Positions 19,719-30,672 of a DNA stretch of 40,163 bases are shown here, in pieces (the stretch's first letter is position 1; every line of letters begins with the position of its first letter). Under the pieces are notes generated by a model. The model was not told the origin of the DNA. It did no database searches and saw only the letters and a program-made list of their open reading frames with translations. This DNA is from Pseudomonadota bacterium (GTDB taxonomy: Bacteria > Pseudomonadota > Alphaproteobacteria > Rhizobiales > Xanthobacteraceae). Location of the stretch: positions 1-40,163 of the forward strand of contig JAKAHJ010000003.1 in NCBI GenBank assembly GCA_021815055.1, in the 5' to 3' direction. The translations under genes were made by a program, and so were the position numbers.

Positions 19719-19730
19719 AAGTTCAATATA

Positions 19731-20954
<1,224 letters not shown>

Positions 20955-20979
20955 GGTTTGTCTCTTTCAATCGGTGACC

Positions 20980-21083
20980 CGTCACCCTGAGGAGCGAGCG
21001 CGAAGCGCGAGCCTCGAAGGGCGACGGCCAATGCGGTGCCCGTCATCCTTCGAGGGCCGCTGCGCGGCCACCTCAGGATGACG
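20980..21083. repeat. Double palindromic repeat between odhA and odhB
   Basis: Two tandem palindromes of the CGTCA(T/C)CCTGAGGAG / CCTCGAAGG family: 20980-21025 with a GCGAGCGCGAAGCGCGAGC stem, and 21041-21083 with GGGCCGCTGCGCGGCC. It lies wholly in the untranslated gap between odhA and odhB and would fold in the mRNA. Confidence 0.85.
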
Positions 21084-21093
21084 GATCGAGTCC

Positions 21094-24051
21094 TTACCCC
21101 AGCGCCTCGTCGAGGAACTGCTTGAGCTGCGCCAGGTGCTTCGACATCAGGCCGACCGCGGTGGAGGCGGAGGCCGGACGTCCGGCGTAGCGCGCGTTGC
21201 GATACTGGGCGCCGATCTGATTGAGCACCCAGGTGAGAAACACATCGACGAAGAACCAGGCGCCCATGTTGCGCGGCTCTTCCTGGCACCAGACGATCTC
21301 GGCCTGCTTGAAACGGGAGAGCTCGCCGATCAGCGTCTTGGTCGGGAACGGGAAGAGCTGCTCGATCCGCAGGATATAGATGTCGTCGATGCCGCGCTTC
21401 TCGCGCTCCTCGTAGAGATCGAAATAGACTTTGCCGGAGCAGAGAACGACGCGGCGGATCTTGTCGTCGACAACAAGCTGGATCTTCTCCCCGGCGAGCT
21501 TCTGCGCATCGTCCCACAACACGCGGTGAAAGGAAGTACCGGCAGTCATCTCGTCGAGCCGCGAGACCGCGCGCTTGTGCCGCAGCAGGCTTTTCGGCGT
21601 CATCAGGATGAGCGGCTTGCGGATTTCGCGCTTCAACTGCCGGCGCAGGATGTGGAAATAATTGGCCGGCGTCGTGCAGTTGGCAACCTGCATGTTGTCT
21701 TCGGCGCACATCTGCAGATAGCGCTCGAGCCGGGCGGAGGAATGCTCCGGCCCCTGCCCCTCATAGCCGTGCGGCAGCAGGCAGACGAGGCCCGACATGC
21801 GCAGCCATTTGCGCTCGGCCGAAGAGATGAACTGGTCGAATACGACCTGCGCGCCGTTGGCAAAGTCGCCGAATTGGGCTTCCCACAGCGTCAGCGCGTT
21901 CGGGTCGGACGTTGAATAGCCGTATTCGAAACCGAGCACGGCCTCTTCCGACAGCATCGAATTCAACACCTCGTAGTGGGCCTGGCCGGCGCCAAGATAG
22001 TTGAACGGCGTGTAACGCTCTTCCGTCTCCTGGTCGAACAGCACCGAGTGGCGCTGCGAGAAGGTGCCGCGTTCCGAATCCTGGCCCGACAGGCGGATCG
22101 GATGACCTTCCTTCAACAGCGTGCAGAAGGCGAGCGCCTCCGCAGTCGCCCAGTCGATGCCCTCGCCGGTCTCGATCGCCTTGGCGCGGTGTTCGAGGAA
22201 GCGCTGCACGGTACGATGGAGATGGAAGCCGTCCGGCACCTTGGTGATCATGGCGCCGATTTTTTTCAGCACCTTCTCGTCCACGCCGGTATTGCCGCGC
22301 CGCGGGTCGTCGGCATCGCGCGCGGGCTTCAGACCCGACCAGCGGCCGTCGAGCCAGTCGGCCTTGTTCGGCCGATAACCTTGTCCGGCTTCGTATTCGG
22401 CATCGAGGCGCGTGCGCCAGTCCGCCTTCATCTTCTCGACTTCGCCTTCGGTCACGACGCCTTCGGCGATCAGTTTCCTGGAATAGATCTCCGTGATCGA
22501 CGGATGCGACCGGATCTTCTTGTACATCAGCGGCTGGGTGAACGACGGCTCATCGCCTTCATTGTGGCCGAAGCGCCGGTAGCAGAACATGTCAACGACG
22601 ACCGGCCGCTGGAATTTCATCCGGTATTCGGTCGCGACCTTCGCCGCGAAGGTCACCGCTTCCGGATCGTCGCCGTTCACGTGGAAGATCAACGCCTCGA
22701 TCATCTTTGCGACGTCGGACGGATAGGGCGAGGACCGCGAATAGCGCGGATAGGTGGTGAAGCCGATCTGGTTGTTGACGATGAAGTGGAGCGAGCCGCC
22801 GGTACGGTAGCCCTTCAGGTCGGACAGGCCGAAGCATTCGGCCACCACGCCCTGGCCGGCGAAGGCGGCGTCGCCGTGGATCAAGAGCGGCAGCACCACG
22901 GTGCGGTCATCGGCCGGGCAGCCGAACAGATCCTGCTTGGCGCGCACCTTGCCGAGCGCGACCGGATCGACGATTTCCAGATGCGAGGGGTTCGGCGTCA
23001 GCGACAGATGCACCTTGTTGTTGTCGAACTCGCGGTCCGACGAAGCGCCGAGGTGATACTTCACGTCGCCCGAGCCTTCGATCTCGTCCGGCATCGCCGA
23101 ACCGCCCTTGAATTCGTGGAACAGAACCCGATGCGGCTTGCCCATCACCTGGGTGAGCACATTGAGGCGGCCGCGGTGCGGCATACCGAAGACGATTTCC
23201 TTCACGCCGAGATTGCCGCCGCGCTTGATGATCTGCTCAAGCGCGGGGATCAGCGCCTCGCCGCCGTCGAGGCCGAAGCGCTTGGTGCCGGTGTACTTGA
23301 CGTCGAGAAATTTCTCGAAGCCTTCGGCTTCCACGAGCTTGTTGAGGATGGCGCGCTTGCCCTCGCGCGTGAAGCTGATTTCCTTGTCGTGGCCTTCGAT
23401 GCGCTCCTGAATCCAGGCCTTCTGCGCGGCATTCGAGATGTGCATGAACTCGACGCCGAGAGTCTGGCAATAGGTGCGGCGCAGAATGGTGACGATCTCG
23501 CGCATCGACGCGAATTCGAGGCCGAGTACATTGTCGAGGAAGATCTTGCGATCCATGTCGGCATCGCCGAAACCGTAGGAGCGCGGATCGAGCTCCTCCT
23601 CGTCCTTCTCCGGCTCGAGCCCGAGCGGATCGAGCTTGGCGTGGAAATGGCCGCGGATGCGGTAGGCGCGGATCAGCATCAGCGCGTGGATAGAATCGCG
23701 CGTCGCCTGCATAACGTCCGCTGATGTGAGTTCGACGCCCCTACCCTGCGCTTTCGCGGAAATTTTTTCGCCGAGCCTCTTCTCGGTCTCGGCCCAGTGC
23801 CCATCGAGCGCGGCGATCAGGTCGCCATCCGGCCGGAGCGGCCAATTGGGCGCCTTCCAGGAGGCGCCGCGCGCGCTCTTGGTGACGTCCGTGGCCTCGT
23901 CTTTCAGGCTCTGGAAGAACGTGCGCCACTCGGCATCGACGGCGGCGGGATCGGCCTCGTAACGGGCATAGAGGTCTTCGATGTAAGCGGCATTGCCGCC
24001 GTACAGGAAGGAGGTACGGGCGAAAGCAGTGTTGGCGTCCTGGCGGGACAT
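21094..24051 (-). CDS. odhA: 2-oxoglutarate dehydrogenase E1 component
   Basis: A 985-residue thiamine-diphosphate E1 (sucA) that decarboxylates 2-oxoglutarate in the TCA cycle. The N-terminus holds the E1o-specific segment (FLYGGNAAYIEDLYARYEADP) that docks to E2. The first catalytic domain has FGMPHRGRLNVL, the ThDP/Mg site HGDAAFAGQGVVAE near residue 390 and GDDPEAV. The second has the pyrimidine-binding GFEYGYSTSDPNALTLWEAQFGD and the VCLLPHGYEGQGPEHSSARLER stretch. The length is normal for alphaproteobacteria. The ATG at 24051 fits (MSRQDANTAFARTSFLYG). The 133-base gap from sucD carries an inverted repeat and possibly its own promoter. Confidence 0.97.
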   Translation of the reverse strand: MSRQDANTAFARTSFLYGGNAAYIEDLYARYEADPAAVDAEWRTFFQSLKDEATDVTKSARGASWKAPNWPLRPDGDLIAALDGHWAETEKRLGEKISAKAQGRGVELTSADVMQATRDSIHALMLIRAYRIRGHFHAKLDPLGLEPEKDEEELDPRSYGFGDADMDRKIFLDNVLGLEFASMREIVTILRRTYCQTLGVEFMHISNAAQKAWIQERIEGHDKEISFTREGKRAILNKLVEAEGFEKFLDVKYTGTKRFGLDGGEALIPALEQIIKRGGNLGVKEIVFGMPHRGRLNVLTQVMGKPHRVLFHEFKGGSAMPDEIEGSGDVKYHLGASSDREFDNNKVHLSLTPNPSHLEIVDPVALGKVRAKQDLFGCPADDRTVVLPLLIHGDAAFAGQGVVAECFGLSDLKGYRTGGSLHFIVNNQIGFTTYPRYSRSSPYPSDVAKMIEALIFHVNGDDPEAVTFAAKVATEYRMKFQRPVVVDMFCYRRFGHNEGDEPSFTQPLMYKKIRSHPSITEIYSRKLIAEGVVTEGEVEKMKADWRTRLDAEYEAGQGYRPNKADWLDGRWSGLKPARDADDPRRGNTGVDEKVLKKIGAMITKVPDGFHLHRTVQRFLEHRAKAIETGEGIDWATAEALAFCTLLKEGHPIRLSGQDSERGTFSQRHSVLFDQETEERYTPFNYLGAGQAHYEVLNSMLSEEAVLGFEYGYSTSDPNALTLWEAQFGDFANGAQVVFDQFISSAERKWLRMSGLVCLLPHGYEGQGPEHSSARLERYLQMCAEDNMQVANCTTPANYFHILRRQLKREIRKPLILMTPKSLLRHKRAVSRLDEMTAGTSFHRVLWDDAQKLAGEKIQLVVDDKIRRVVLCSGKVYFDLYEEREKRGIDDIYILRIEQLFPFPTKTLIGELSRFKQAEIVWCQEEPRNMGAWFFVDVFLTWVLNQIGAQYRNARYAGRPASASTAVGLMSKHLAQLKQFLDEALG

Positions 24052-24157
24052 GCGTTCGGGTCCTTGCGCGGCTGAAATGCGCAGAAGCGCAACCGGCTGG
24101 ACCCCCGGGGCGGGGCCAGTCGGCAGCGCGTCCTTTTAACCCTATTTATGGCGCCTG

Positions 24158-24176
24158 TAAGTCTACAAAAGACTTA
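24158..24176. other. Short inverted repeat between sucD and odhA
   Basis: A 7-bp stem TAAGTCT / AGACTTA with loop ACAAA, ten bases beyond the sucD stop and about 105 bases upstream of odhA. No T run follows on the minus strand, so it is not a standard terminator; an mRNA stabiliser or binding site is possible. The AT-rich TAAATA downstream of it could serve as an odhA -10 box, but no good -35 accompanies it. Confidence 0.35.
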
Positions 24177-24184
24177 AGAGTGAA

Positions 24185-25069
24185 TCAGGATTTCAGTACT
24201 TCGACGAGCGTTTTCCCGAGGCGGGCGGGCGACGGCGACACCCGGATGCCGGCCGCCTCCATGGCCGCGATCTTGGATTCGGCGTCGCCCTTGCCACCGG
24301 AAATGATCGCGCCGGCATGGCCCATGCGGCGTCCGGGAGGGGCGGTGCGGCCGGCGATGAAGCCGACCATCGGTTTCTTGCGGCCGCGCCTGGCCTCGTC
24401 TTTCAGGAATTGGGCGGCGTCCTCCTCGGCCGAGCCGCCGATCTCGCCAATCATCACAATCGAGTGGGTCTTGGGGTCGGCCAGGAACATTTCCAGCATG
24501 GCGATGAATTCGGTGCCCTTGACCGGGTCGCCGCCGATGCCGACCGCCGTGGTCTGGCCCAGGCCCTCGCGCGAGGTCTGGAACACCGCCTCGTAAGTGA
24601 GCGTACCGGAGCGTGAGACGATGCCGACCGATCCGGGCTTGAAGATGTTGCCGGGCATGATGCCGATCTTGCATTCGCCGGCGGTCATCACGCCCGGGCA
24701 GTTCGGGCCGATCAGGCGCGACTTGGAGCCCGACAGCGCGCGCTTGACCTTCACCATGTCCATCACCGGAATGCCTTCGGTGATGCAGACGATGAGCGGG
24801 ATTTCCGCCTGGATCGCCTCGCAGATGGCGTCGGCCGCGCCGGCCGGCGGCACATAGATCACGCTGGCGTCGCAGCCGGTTTTCTCGCGCGCCTCGGCGA
24901 CGGTGTCGAACACCGGCAGGCCGAGATGGGTGGAGCCGCCTTTGCCCGGCGAAGTGCCGCCGACCATTTTGGTGCCGTATTTGATGGCCTGCTCGGAATG
25001 GAAGGTGCCGTTCTTGCCGGTGAAGCCCTGGCAGATGACTTTGGTGTTGTTGTCGATGAGGATGGACAT
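24185..25069 (-). CDS. sucD: Succinyl-CoA synthetase alpha subunit
   Basis: A 294-residue alpha subunit that forms the phospho-histidine intermediate in succinyl-CoA to succinate conversion with ATP or GTP formation. The CoA-binding fold is at the N-terminus ([19 protein letters not shown]). The phosphorylated His251 is in [14 protein letters not shown], with the [12 protein letters not shown] loop before it. I start at the ATG at 25069, which overlaps the sucC stop by one base (TGATG). A frame open up to 25267 is a composition artefact inside sucC. The length is standard. Confidence 0.97.
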   Translation of the reverse strand: MSILIDNNTKVICQGFTGKNGTFHSEQAIKYGTKMVGGTSPGKGGSTHLGLPVFDTVAEAREKTGCDASVIYVPPAGAADAICEAIQAEIPLIVCITEGIPVMDMVKVKRALSGSKSRLIGPNCPGVMTAGECKIGIMPGNIFKPGSVGIVSRSGTLTYEAVFQTSREGLGQTTAVGIGGDPVKGTEFIAMLEMFLADPKTHSIVMIGEIGGSAEEDAAQFLKDEARRGRKKPMVGFIAGRTAPPGRRMGHAGAIISGGKGDAESKIAAMEAAGIRVSPSPARLGKTLVEVLKS

Positions 25070-26238
25070 CAGGCGGCTTCCTTCACGGCCTTCACGATCT
25101 TCTGCGCGGCGTCGTCGAGGTCGTCGGCTGCCGTCACGTTGAGCTTCGACTCGGCGATGATCTTCTTGCCGAGATCGACATTGGTGCCTTCGAGCCGCAC
25201 CACCAGCGGCACTTTGAGGCCGACTTCCTTCACCGCGGCGACCACGCCCTCGGCGATCACATCGCACTTCATGATACCGCCGAAGATGTTGACCAGGATA
25301 CCCTTCACGTTCGGGTCGGAGGTGATGATCTTGAACGCGGCTGCGACTTTATCCTTGGTGGCGCTGCCGCCGACATCGAGGAAGTTCGCCGGCGTCATGC
25401 CGTAGAGCTTGATGATGTCCATCGACGCCATCGCCAGCCCGGCGCCGTTGACCATGCAGCCGATCGAGCCGTCGAGCGCGATGTAGTTGAGGTCGAATTT
25501 CGAGGCCTCGACTTCCTTCTCGTCTTCCTCGGTCAGATCGCGCAGTGCGATCACATCGGGATGACGGTAAAGCGCGTTGCCATCGAAGCCGACCTTGGCG
25601 TCGAGGCAGATGATCTTGTTGTCTTTCGTGACCACCAGCGGATTGATCTCGAGCAGGCTCATGTCCTTGGTGGTGAAGGCGGCGTAGAGCTTGGGCAGGA
25701 TGCTCTCGATCTGCTTGGCGAGATCGCCGGAAAGCTTGAGCGCCTGCGCCACGCGGCGGCCGTGATGCGGCATGATGCCGGTGGCCGGATCGACCGAGAA
25801 AGTGAGGATTTTATCGGGCGTCTTGTGCGCGACTTCCTCGATGTCCATGCCGCCTTCGGTCGACACCACGAATGCCACGCGCGAGGTCTCGCGGTCGATC
25901 AACGCGGACAGATAAAACTCGCGATCGATGGCCGAGCCTTCCTCGATGTAAAGCCGGTTGACCTTCTTGCCTTGCGGCCCGGTCTGGTGCGTGACCAGCG
26001 TGGAGCCGAGGATGCGGGTTGCCTCCGTCTTCACGTCGTCGATCGACTTCACCACCTTGACGCCGCCGGCCTTGCCGCGTCCGCCGGCATGGATTTGCGC
26101 CTTCACGACCCAGACAGGACCGCCGAGCTCTTCCGCGCCCTTGATCGCCTCGTCGACGGTGAATGCGGGGACCCCGCGCGGCACCGGTACGCCGAACTCG
26201 CGCAGCACGGCCTTGGCTTGATATTCGTGGATGTTCAT
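25069..26238 (-). CDS. sucC: Succinyl-CoA synthetase beta subunit
   Basis: A 389-residue beta subunit with an N-terminal ATP-grasp domain ([53 protein letters not shown]). The C-terminal ligase domain carries [21 protein letters not shown] and [19 protein letters not shown]. It binds nucleotide and succinate and pairs with SucD, with which it is translationally coupled. It lies downstream of mdh across an 82-base gap occupied by a palindromic repeat. The ATG at 26238 gives the canonical N-terminus. Confidence 0.97.
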   Translation of the reverse strand: MNIHEYQAKAVLREFGVPVPRGVPAFTVDEAIKGAEELGGPVWVVKAQIHAGGRGKAGGVKVVKSIDDVKTEATRILGSTLVTHQTGPQGKKVNRLYIEEGSAIDREFYLSALIDRETSRVAFVVSTEGGMDIEEVAHKTPDKILTFSVDPATGIMPHHGRRVAQALKLSGDLAKQIESILPKLYAAFTTKDMSLLEINPLVVTKDNKIICLDAKVGFDGNALYRHPDVIALRDLTEEDEKEVEASKFDLNYIALDGSIGCMVNGAGLAMASMDIIKLYGMTPANFLDVGGSATKDKVAAAFKIITSDPNVKGILVNIFGGIMKCDVIAEGVVAAVKEVGLKVPLVVRLEGTNVDLGKKIIAESKLNVTAADDLDDAAQKIVKAVKEAA

Positions 26239-26251
26239 TAAGCCTCTCCCC

Positions 26252-26320
26252 GTAGCGAATAGTGAGTAGCGAATAGCGAGATCCAGCTTCTATTCGCTAT
26301 TCGCCACTTCGCTATTCGCT

Positions 26321-26321
<1 letters not shown>
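26252..26321. repeat. Inverted repeat built of AGCGAATAG words between mdh and sucC
   Basis: The left arm (26252-26280) contains two AGCGAATA words and the right arm (26290-26321) three of the complement (TATTCGCT). Together they form an imperfect stem of about 28 bp with a short loop. Unlike the other elements it is AT-rich, so it is a separate repeat family. It abuts the mdh stop codon. Confidence 0.8.
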
Positions 26322-27295
<974 letters not shown>

Positions 27296-27394
27296 TCAGC
27301 TTGCTGCTGCCGCGGAGCGCGGCCGCGTGGTGGTTATCCCGTTAGGCCGATGGCGACAAGGCACCGAAAAAACTCTATCTGGTATGTTGTATAC

Positions 27395-27403
27395 ATTATA
27401 CCA
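27395..27403 (-). promoter_or_regulatory. Extended -10 promoter upstream of mdh
   Basis: On the minus strand TGGTATAAT is a perfect extended -10 element (TGnTATAAT), 112 bases before the mdh start. No good -35 stands 17 bases upstream, as is common for extended -10 promoters. The box lies in an inverted repeat (CTGGTAT 27379-27385 / ATACCAG 27398-27404) in an AT-rich patch, so a regulator could bind across it. The rest of 27284-27543 holds no credible gene. Confidence 0.55.
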
Positions 27404-27543
27404 GCAAAAGGTCCAACGAAAGTCCAGCGCTTTCGCGCCGAAATGCCTGCAAATGCGGAGAAACTTGTTGTGCAGCGCGAAAAAATTGGTGCGTTGCGAT
27501 TTGGAATAGCCGAGGCCTCATTTGTCACGGCGCGGCACCGCCG

Positions 27544-28293
27544 TCATCGCTTCTGCCGCGTCATGTCCTGCATGATCTCGACCTGGATCTGCTGGATCTC
27601 GGCCAGCCGCTCCCATTGCCGGTTGATCAGATGGTCCATCTTTTCGTGCAGGTGGCGGATTTCCAGTTCGGCCTTCAGATTGACTTGGTAGTCGTTCTCC
27701 GAGCGCAGCCGGTCTTTCGCCTCTTGCCGCTTCTGGCTCATCATGATGATCGGCGCCTGCACCGCGGCGATGCATGACAGCACCAGATTGAGCAGGATGA
27801 ACGGATAGGGGTCGAATATTTCATGCCCGGTCGCCCAGACATTGAACGCCATCCACACCACAAGCACAGCAAAGAATGCGCCGATGAAAGTCCAGCTTCC
27901 GCCAAAATCGGCAACCATATCGGCAACTTTCTCGCCTGCGGTGCGGCGGTCCTCCCACGTCGATTCGACGTCGCGGACGATGGTTTCCTCGCGCGCTAGG
28001 CTTTCCACCACCTGACGATCGAGCTCGCTCAACTCGCCGCGCTCGCGTTCGAGCAGTTCGGCGACATAGCGCGTGCGGTAATCGCTCACATGCTGGCGAC
28101 AGACGCTATCGTCGGCCGTCAGACTGGGATGCTCGGTTGTCATCATCTCCGCGATTGCCGGCCGTACCGCGCCGAATTTGACCGGCTCGCGTGCATCCTT
28201 CTGGCACAGCGCACAGTGCACGTGCGGACGCGGGCGCCGGCGTGGCGGAAGCGGCGTTTGCGCGGGCGTCGCGTTCGAAGTGGCGTCGGTCAT
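27544..28293 (-). CDS. DUF1003 membrane protein
   Basis: A 249-residue DUF1003 protein, function unknown. The N-terminus is Pro/Arg-rich and holds a CxxC (Cys27, Cys30 in HVHCALCQKD) plus a later Cys-x-x-His (VCRQH), a possible metal site. The family core follows: FGGSWTFIGAFFAVLVVWMAFNVWA and FDPYPFILLNLVLSCIAAVQAPIIMMSQKRQ, two membrane helices with the diagnostic DPYPF turn. The protein ends in a charged helical tail (LHEKMDHLINRQWERLAEIQQIQVEIMQ). I start at the ATG at 28293. A longer frame to 28359 runs into the palindromic repeat and encodes MLRFARNDG, a repeat-derived artefact. Confidence 0.87.
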   Translation of the reverse strand: MTDATSNATPAQTPLPPRRRPRPHVHCALCQKDAREPVKFGAVRPAIAEMMTTEHPSLTADDSVCRQHVSDYRTRYVAELLERERGELSELDRQVVESLAREETIVRDVESTWEDRRTAGEKVADMVADFGGSWTFIGAFFAVLVVWMAFNVWATGHEIFDPYPFILLNLVLSCIAAVQAPIIMMSQKRQEAKDRLRSENDYQVNLKAELEIRHLHEKMDHLINRQWERLAEIQQIQVEIMQDMTRQKR

Positions 28294-28334
28294 CACAACG
28301 CTCCCACCGGCTAGAAAACCGGTTCCACTTGGTC

Positions 28335-28423
28335 CGTCATTGCGAGCGAAGCGAAGCAATCCAGAGGCCAGGTACTCGACACTGGATTGCGTCGTCGCCC
28401 TTTCCGGGCTCCTCGCAATGACG
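28335..28423. repeat. Palindromic repeat (CGTCATTGCGAG family)
   Basis: Perfect 12-base arms CGTCATTGCGAG (28335-28346) and CTCGCAATGACG (28412-28423), with further internal pairing (GCAATCCAG / CTGGATTGC). This widespread repeat type encodes the well-known spurious peptide LRFARND in one frame. It lies between zapE and the DUF1003 gene. Confidence 0.88.
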
Positions 28424-28452
28424 AACCTGAATCGGCTTCGCCAGAACCCGCA

Positions 28453-29631
28453 TCAGGTTTCGACGATCTTGTCCGACCAATTTAGCGCTTCGGCCCGATG
28501 CGGACCATGCGGCAACCCGAGATAGGCCTGCGAGCGCATTTCGATCAGGCGCGAGGCCGTGCGCTTGAATTCGTTGGCCTCGTAACCCTCGCTCGCGAGA
28601 TAAAGCCGGTCCGGCTGCGCTTCCGCCGAGGCGATGAGCTTCACGGCATGATCGTACAACGTGTCGATCAGGATGATAAAGCGCTTGGCCTCGTTGCGGC
28701 GCTCGTAACCCATCACCGGAATGCCGTCGAGGATGATGGTGTGGAACTCGTGCGCGATTTTCAGGTAATCGCCCCCCGCCAGCGGCTGCGCGCACAAATC
28801 CGCGAATGTGAACCGCGCGACGCCCATGGCGGCCTGCGGCACCCGCACGGCATGACCCTTCACCATGAGTTCATGCGGCGTACCCCCCCCGTCGCCGGCA
28901 AGCCGCCGCCAGGCTTCATCGAGCGCGGTCTCAGCCGCTGCGTCCGGCGGCACGTACCAGGTCGGCACGCCTGTGAGCTTCTCCAGCCGGAAATCGGTGC
29001 GGGCATCGAGCCGCACGACTTCGCAGTACTGCTGCAGCAACGCGATGAAAGGCAGGAACAGCGCCCGGTTCAGCCCGTCCATATAGAGATCGCCGGGCGG
29101 CAGGTTGGATGTCGCCACCACGACGATGCCGAGTTCGAACAGGCGCGTGAACAGGCGCGCCAGAATCATGGCGTCGGCGATGTCGGTGACGTGGAATTCG
29201 TCGAAGCACAGGAGCCAGCTCTCGTCGGCGATGGCCTGCGCCGCGCGCAGGATCGGATCGTGGTTCGCGGAATCGCCGTTCTTGATGTCCTGCCGGTAGG
29301 CGAACACGCGTTCATGAACGTCGGCCATGAACTCATGGAAATGCACGCGGCGTTTGCGCTCGACCTGGCTCGCCTCGAAGAACAGGTCCATCAGCATGGT
29401 CTTGCCGCGGCCGACCTCGCCATGAACGTAAAGCCCTTTCAACGGCGGGGCAGCCTTCGTCCGCCGCCCGAACAGCCAGCCGAGCGACGAGGCCTTGCGC
29501 GCCAGCCGATGCTCGGCAAGCCGGGCGTCGAGGCCGGCAAGATGGCGCACCAGCGCGGCCTGCGCCGGATCGGTCTCGATCTTGCCGGCGGCAACCAGCG
29601 CGGCGTAGCGGGAGGTAAAACTGTCGGGCAT
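28453..29631 (-). CDS. zapE: Cell division protein ZapE (AFG1-like ATPase)
   Basis: A 392-residue AFG1/ZapE ATPase, which acts at the division ring and is related to mitochondrial AFG1. Walker A is GEVGRGKT (71-78) with LYVHGEV before it. Walker B is LCFDEF (141-146), followed by VTDIADAMIL, and sensor 1 is VVVATSNLPPGDLY. The C-terminus carries FTFADLCAQPLAGGDYL and IDTLYDHAVKL, family hallmarks. I start at the ATG at 29631 (MPDSFTSRYAALVAAG), the usual N-terminus; a frame open to 29730 adds unrelated residues. A run of eight C at 28883-28890 codes for a Gly run in a variable loop. Upstream neighbour of the mdh cluster, as in relatives. Confidence 0.95.
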   Translation of the reverse strand: MPDSFTSRYAALVAAGKIETDPAQAALVRHLAGLDARLAEHRLARKASSLGWLFGRRTKAAPPLKGLYVHGEVGRGKTMLMDLFFEASQVERKRRVHFHEFMADVHERVFAYRQDIKNGDSANHDPILRAAQAIADESWLLCFDEFHVTDIADAMILARLFTRLFELGIVVVATSNLPPGDLYMDGLNRALFLPFIALLQQYCEVVRLDARTDFRLEKLTGVPTWYVPPDAAAETALDEAWRRLAGDGGGTPHELMVKGHAVRVPQAAMGVARFTFADLCAQPLAGGDYLKIAHEFHTIILDGIPVMGYERRNEAKRFIILIDTLYDHAVKLIASAEAQPDRLYLASEGYEANEFKRTASRLIEMRSQAYLGLPHGPHRAEALNWSDKIVET

Positions 29632-29974
29632 TTCGATTGCAAACTTCGGCGCGGAATACCAGCGCAGATAGCCGGTATCGAGCGAGGTTGCGAGCCCAGA
29701 AGGAAGCGCGACCTGGAAAGCGCACCACATCCCGATACCTGGACGGTAAGCCGTTCGCGTGCGCGAGGGTCTTTTCGCCGTTTATGCTGCGCAACAAATC
29801 CGCAGCAAGCCGCTGTTAGCCATGCATTTTTCGCGGGATAGCCTCGCACCGCCGCCGACCGGTTGTCGTATTTTATGCTGCATTGCACCATATAACACTC
29901 GCCAAGCGCATCGCAGCGCACAAGGATGGAAACCTCGGGCAGGACAAAACCACGAACCCAATAGGAGACCAGGC
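29632..29974. other. Divergent intergenic region zapE / acetyltransferase
   Basis: About 340 bases without a gene. It should carry the zapE promoter (minus) and that of the acetyltransferase (plus). There is an AT-rich patch at 29860-29900 with TATAAC at 29891-29896 and TATGCT at 29874-29879, but no matching -35 at 16-18 bases. No repeat or terminator seen. Confidence 0.5.
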
Positions 29975-30550
29975 ATGAGTGAGCCTTTGCCCAGCGGCGG
30001 AACCGTCCGCAAATTGTGGATCGGCGAAGCCGATGCCTACGGCGACCACCTGTTCCGCCTCGACCCCGAAAGCCGCCGCCGCCGGTTCACCGGCGCCGTG
30101 TCGGACATCTTCATCGCCCGCCACGCCGCTACGATCGACGGTTTGGGCGTGATCGTGCACGGCTTCTTCGTCGACGGCGTGCTGCGCGGGGCGGCCGAGC
30201 TGCGCCAGAACGACCGGCCTTTCGCCCACGAGGCGGAAGCCGCCTTTAGCGTCGAGGAGCCCTGGCAGAGCCTCGGCGTCGGCACCGCGCTGCTGGAGCG
30301 CACTTTGCGCAGCGCCCGCAATCGCGGCGTCAAATCGCTCACCATGCATTGCCTGGCCGAGAACCGGCGCATGCAGCAGCTCGCCCGCAAATTCGAGGCC
30401 GATCTCAAGTTCGATTTCGGCAGCGTGGTCGGTGAGGTCGATGCGCCGCGCTCGACGGCCTTATCGATCATGCACGAACTCGTCGATGACGCGCATGGCA
30501 TCACCCGCGCCGTGCTCGACGCCCAGGTGCGACTGCTGCGGGCGGCGTAA
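29975..30550 (+). CDS. GNAT-family N-acetyltransferase
   Basis: A 191-residue cytoplasmic protein with a GNAT fold. Its acetyl-CoA-binding motif A is FSVEEPWQSLGVGTALLERTLRSARNRGV (the Q/R-x-x-G-x-G/A signature as QSLGVGT). Before it lie a strand pair (GVIVHGFFVDGVLRGAAELR) and a substrate loop, and after it ENRRMQQLARKF, the common GNAT helix. The acceptor cannot be deduced. Start: ATG at 29975 with GGAG seven bases upstream (29964-29967), a good site; the frame is open further back but without such a signal. It stands alone, and a palindromic repeat follows its stop. Confidence 0.85.
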   Translation: MSEPLPSGGTVRKLWIGEADAYGDHLFRLDPESRRRRFTGAVSDIFIARHAATIDGLGVIVHGFFVDGVLRGAAELRQNDRPFAHEAEAAFSVEEPWQSLGVGTALLERTLRSARNRGVKSLTMHCLAENRRMQQLARKFEADLKFDFGSVVGEVDAPRSTALSIMHELVDDAHGITRAVLDAQVRLLRAA

Positions 30551-30557
30551 GCATGAT

Positions 30558-30669
30558 GTCATTCCGGGGCGCGCCGAAGGCGCGAGCCCGGAATGCAGAG
30601 CCGAGTGCGCGACGCTTGTGATTCCTGGATTCCGGGCTCGCTCGCGTTCCGCGAGCGTCCCGGAATGAC
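30558..30669. repeat. Palindromic repeat (CATTCCGGGG family)
   Basis: The arms GTCATTCCGGG (30558-30568) and CCCGGAATGAC (30659-30669) are perfect. The interior holds CGCGCCGAAGGCGCG and CTCGCTCGCGTTCCGCGAGCG hairpins and a second CCCGGAAT / ATTCCGGG pair. It lies between the convergent acetyltransferase and thpR. Confidence 0.88.
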
Positions 30670-30672
30670 CGC

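Noticed and set aside
24158-24176. Hairpin after sucD as an intrinsic terminator
   Set aside because: The stem is short and AT-rich and no T run follows on the minus strand.
24185-25267. Longer sucD with a 66-residue N-terminal extension
   Set aside because: The extension is an Arg-rich shadow of sucC. The ATG at 25069 with TGATG coupling gives the normal family N-terminus.
27334-27528. 64-codon minus-strand frame upstream of mdh
   Set aside because: It covers the mdh promoter region, has no ribosome site and no family resemblance.
28883-28890. Run of eight C in zapE as a phase-variable or frameshifted site
   Set aside because: The frame is intact and the Gly run falls in a variable loop; one run is not evidence of phase variation.
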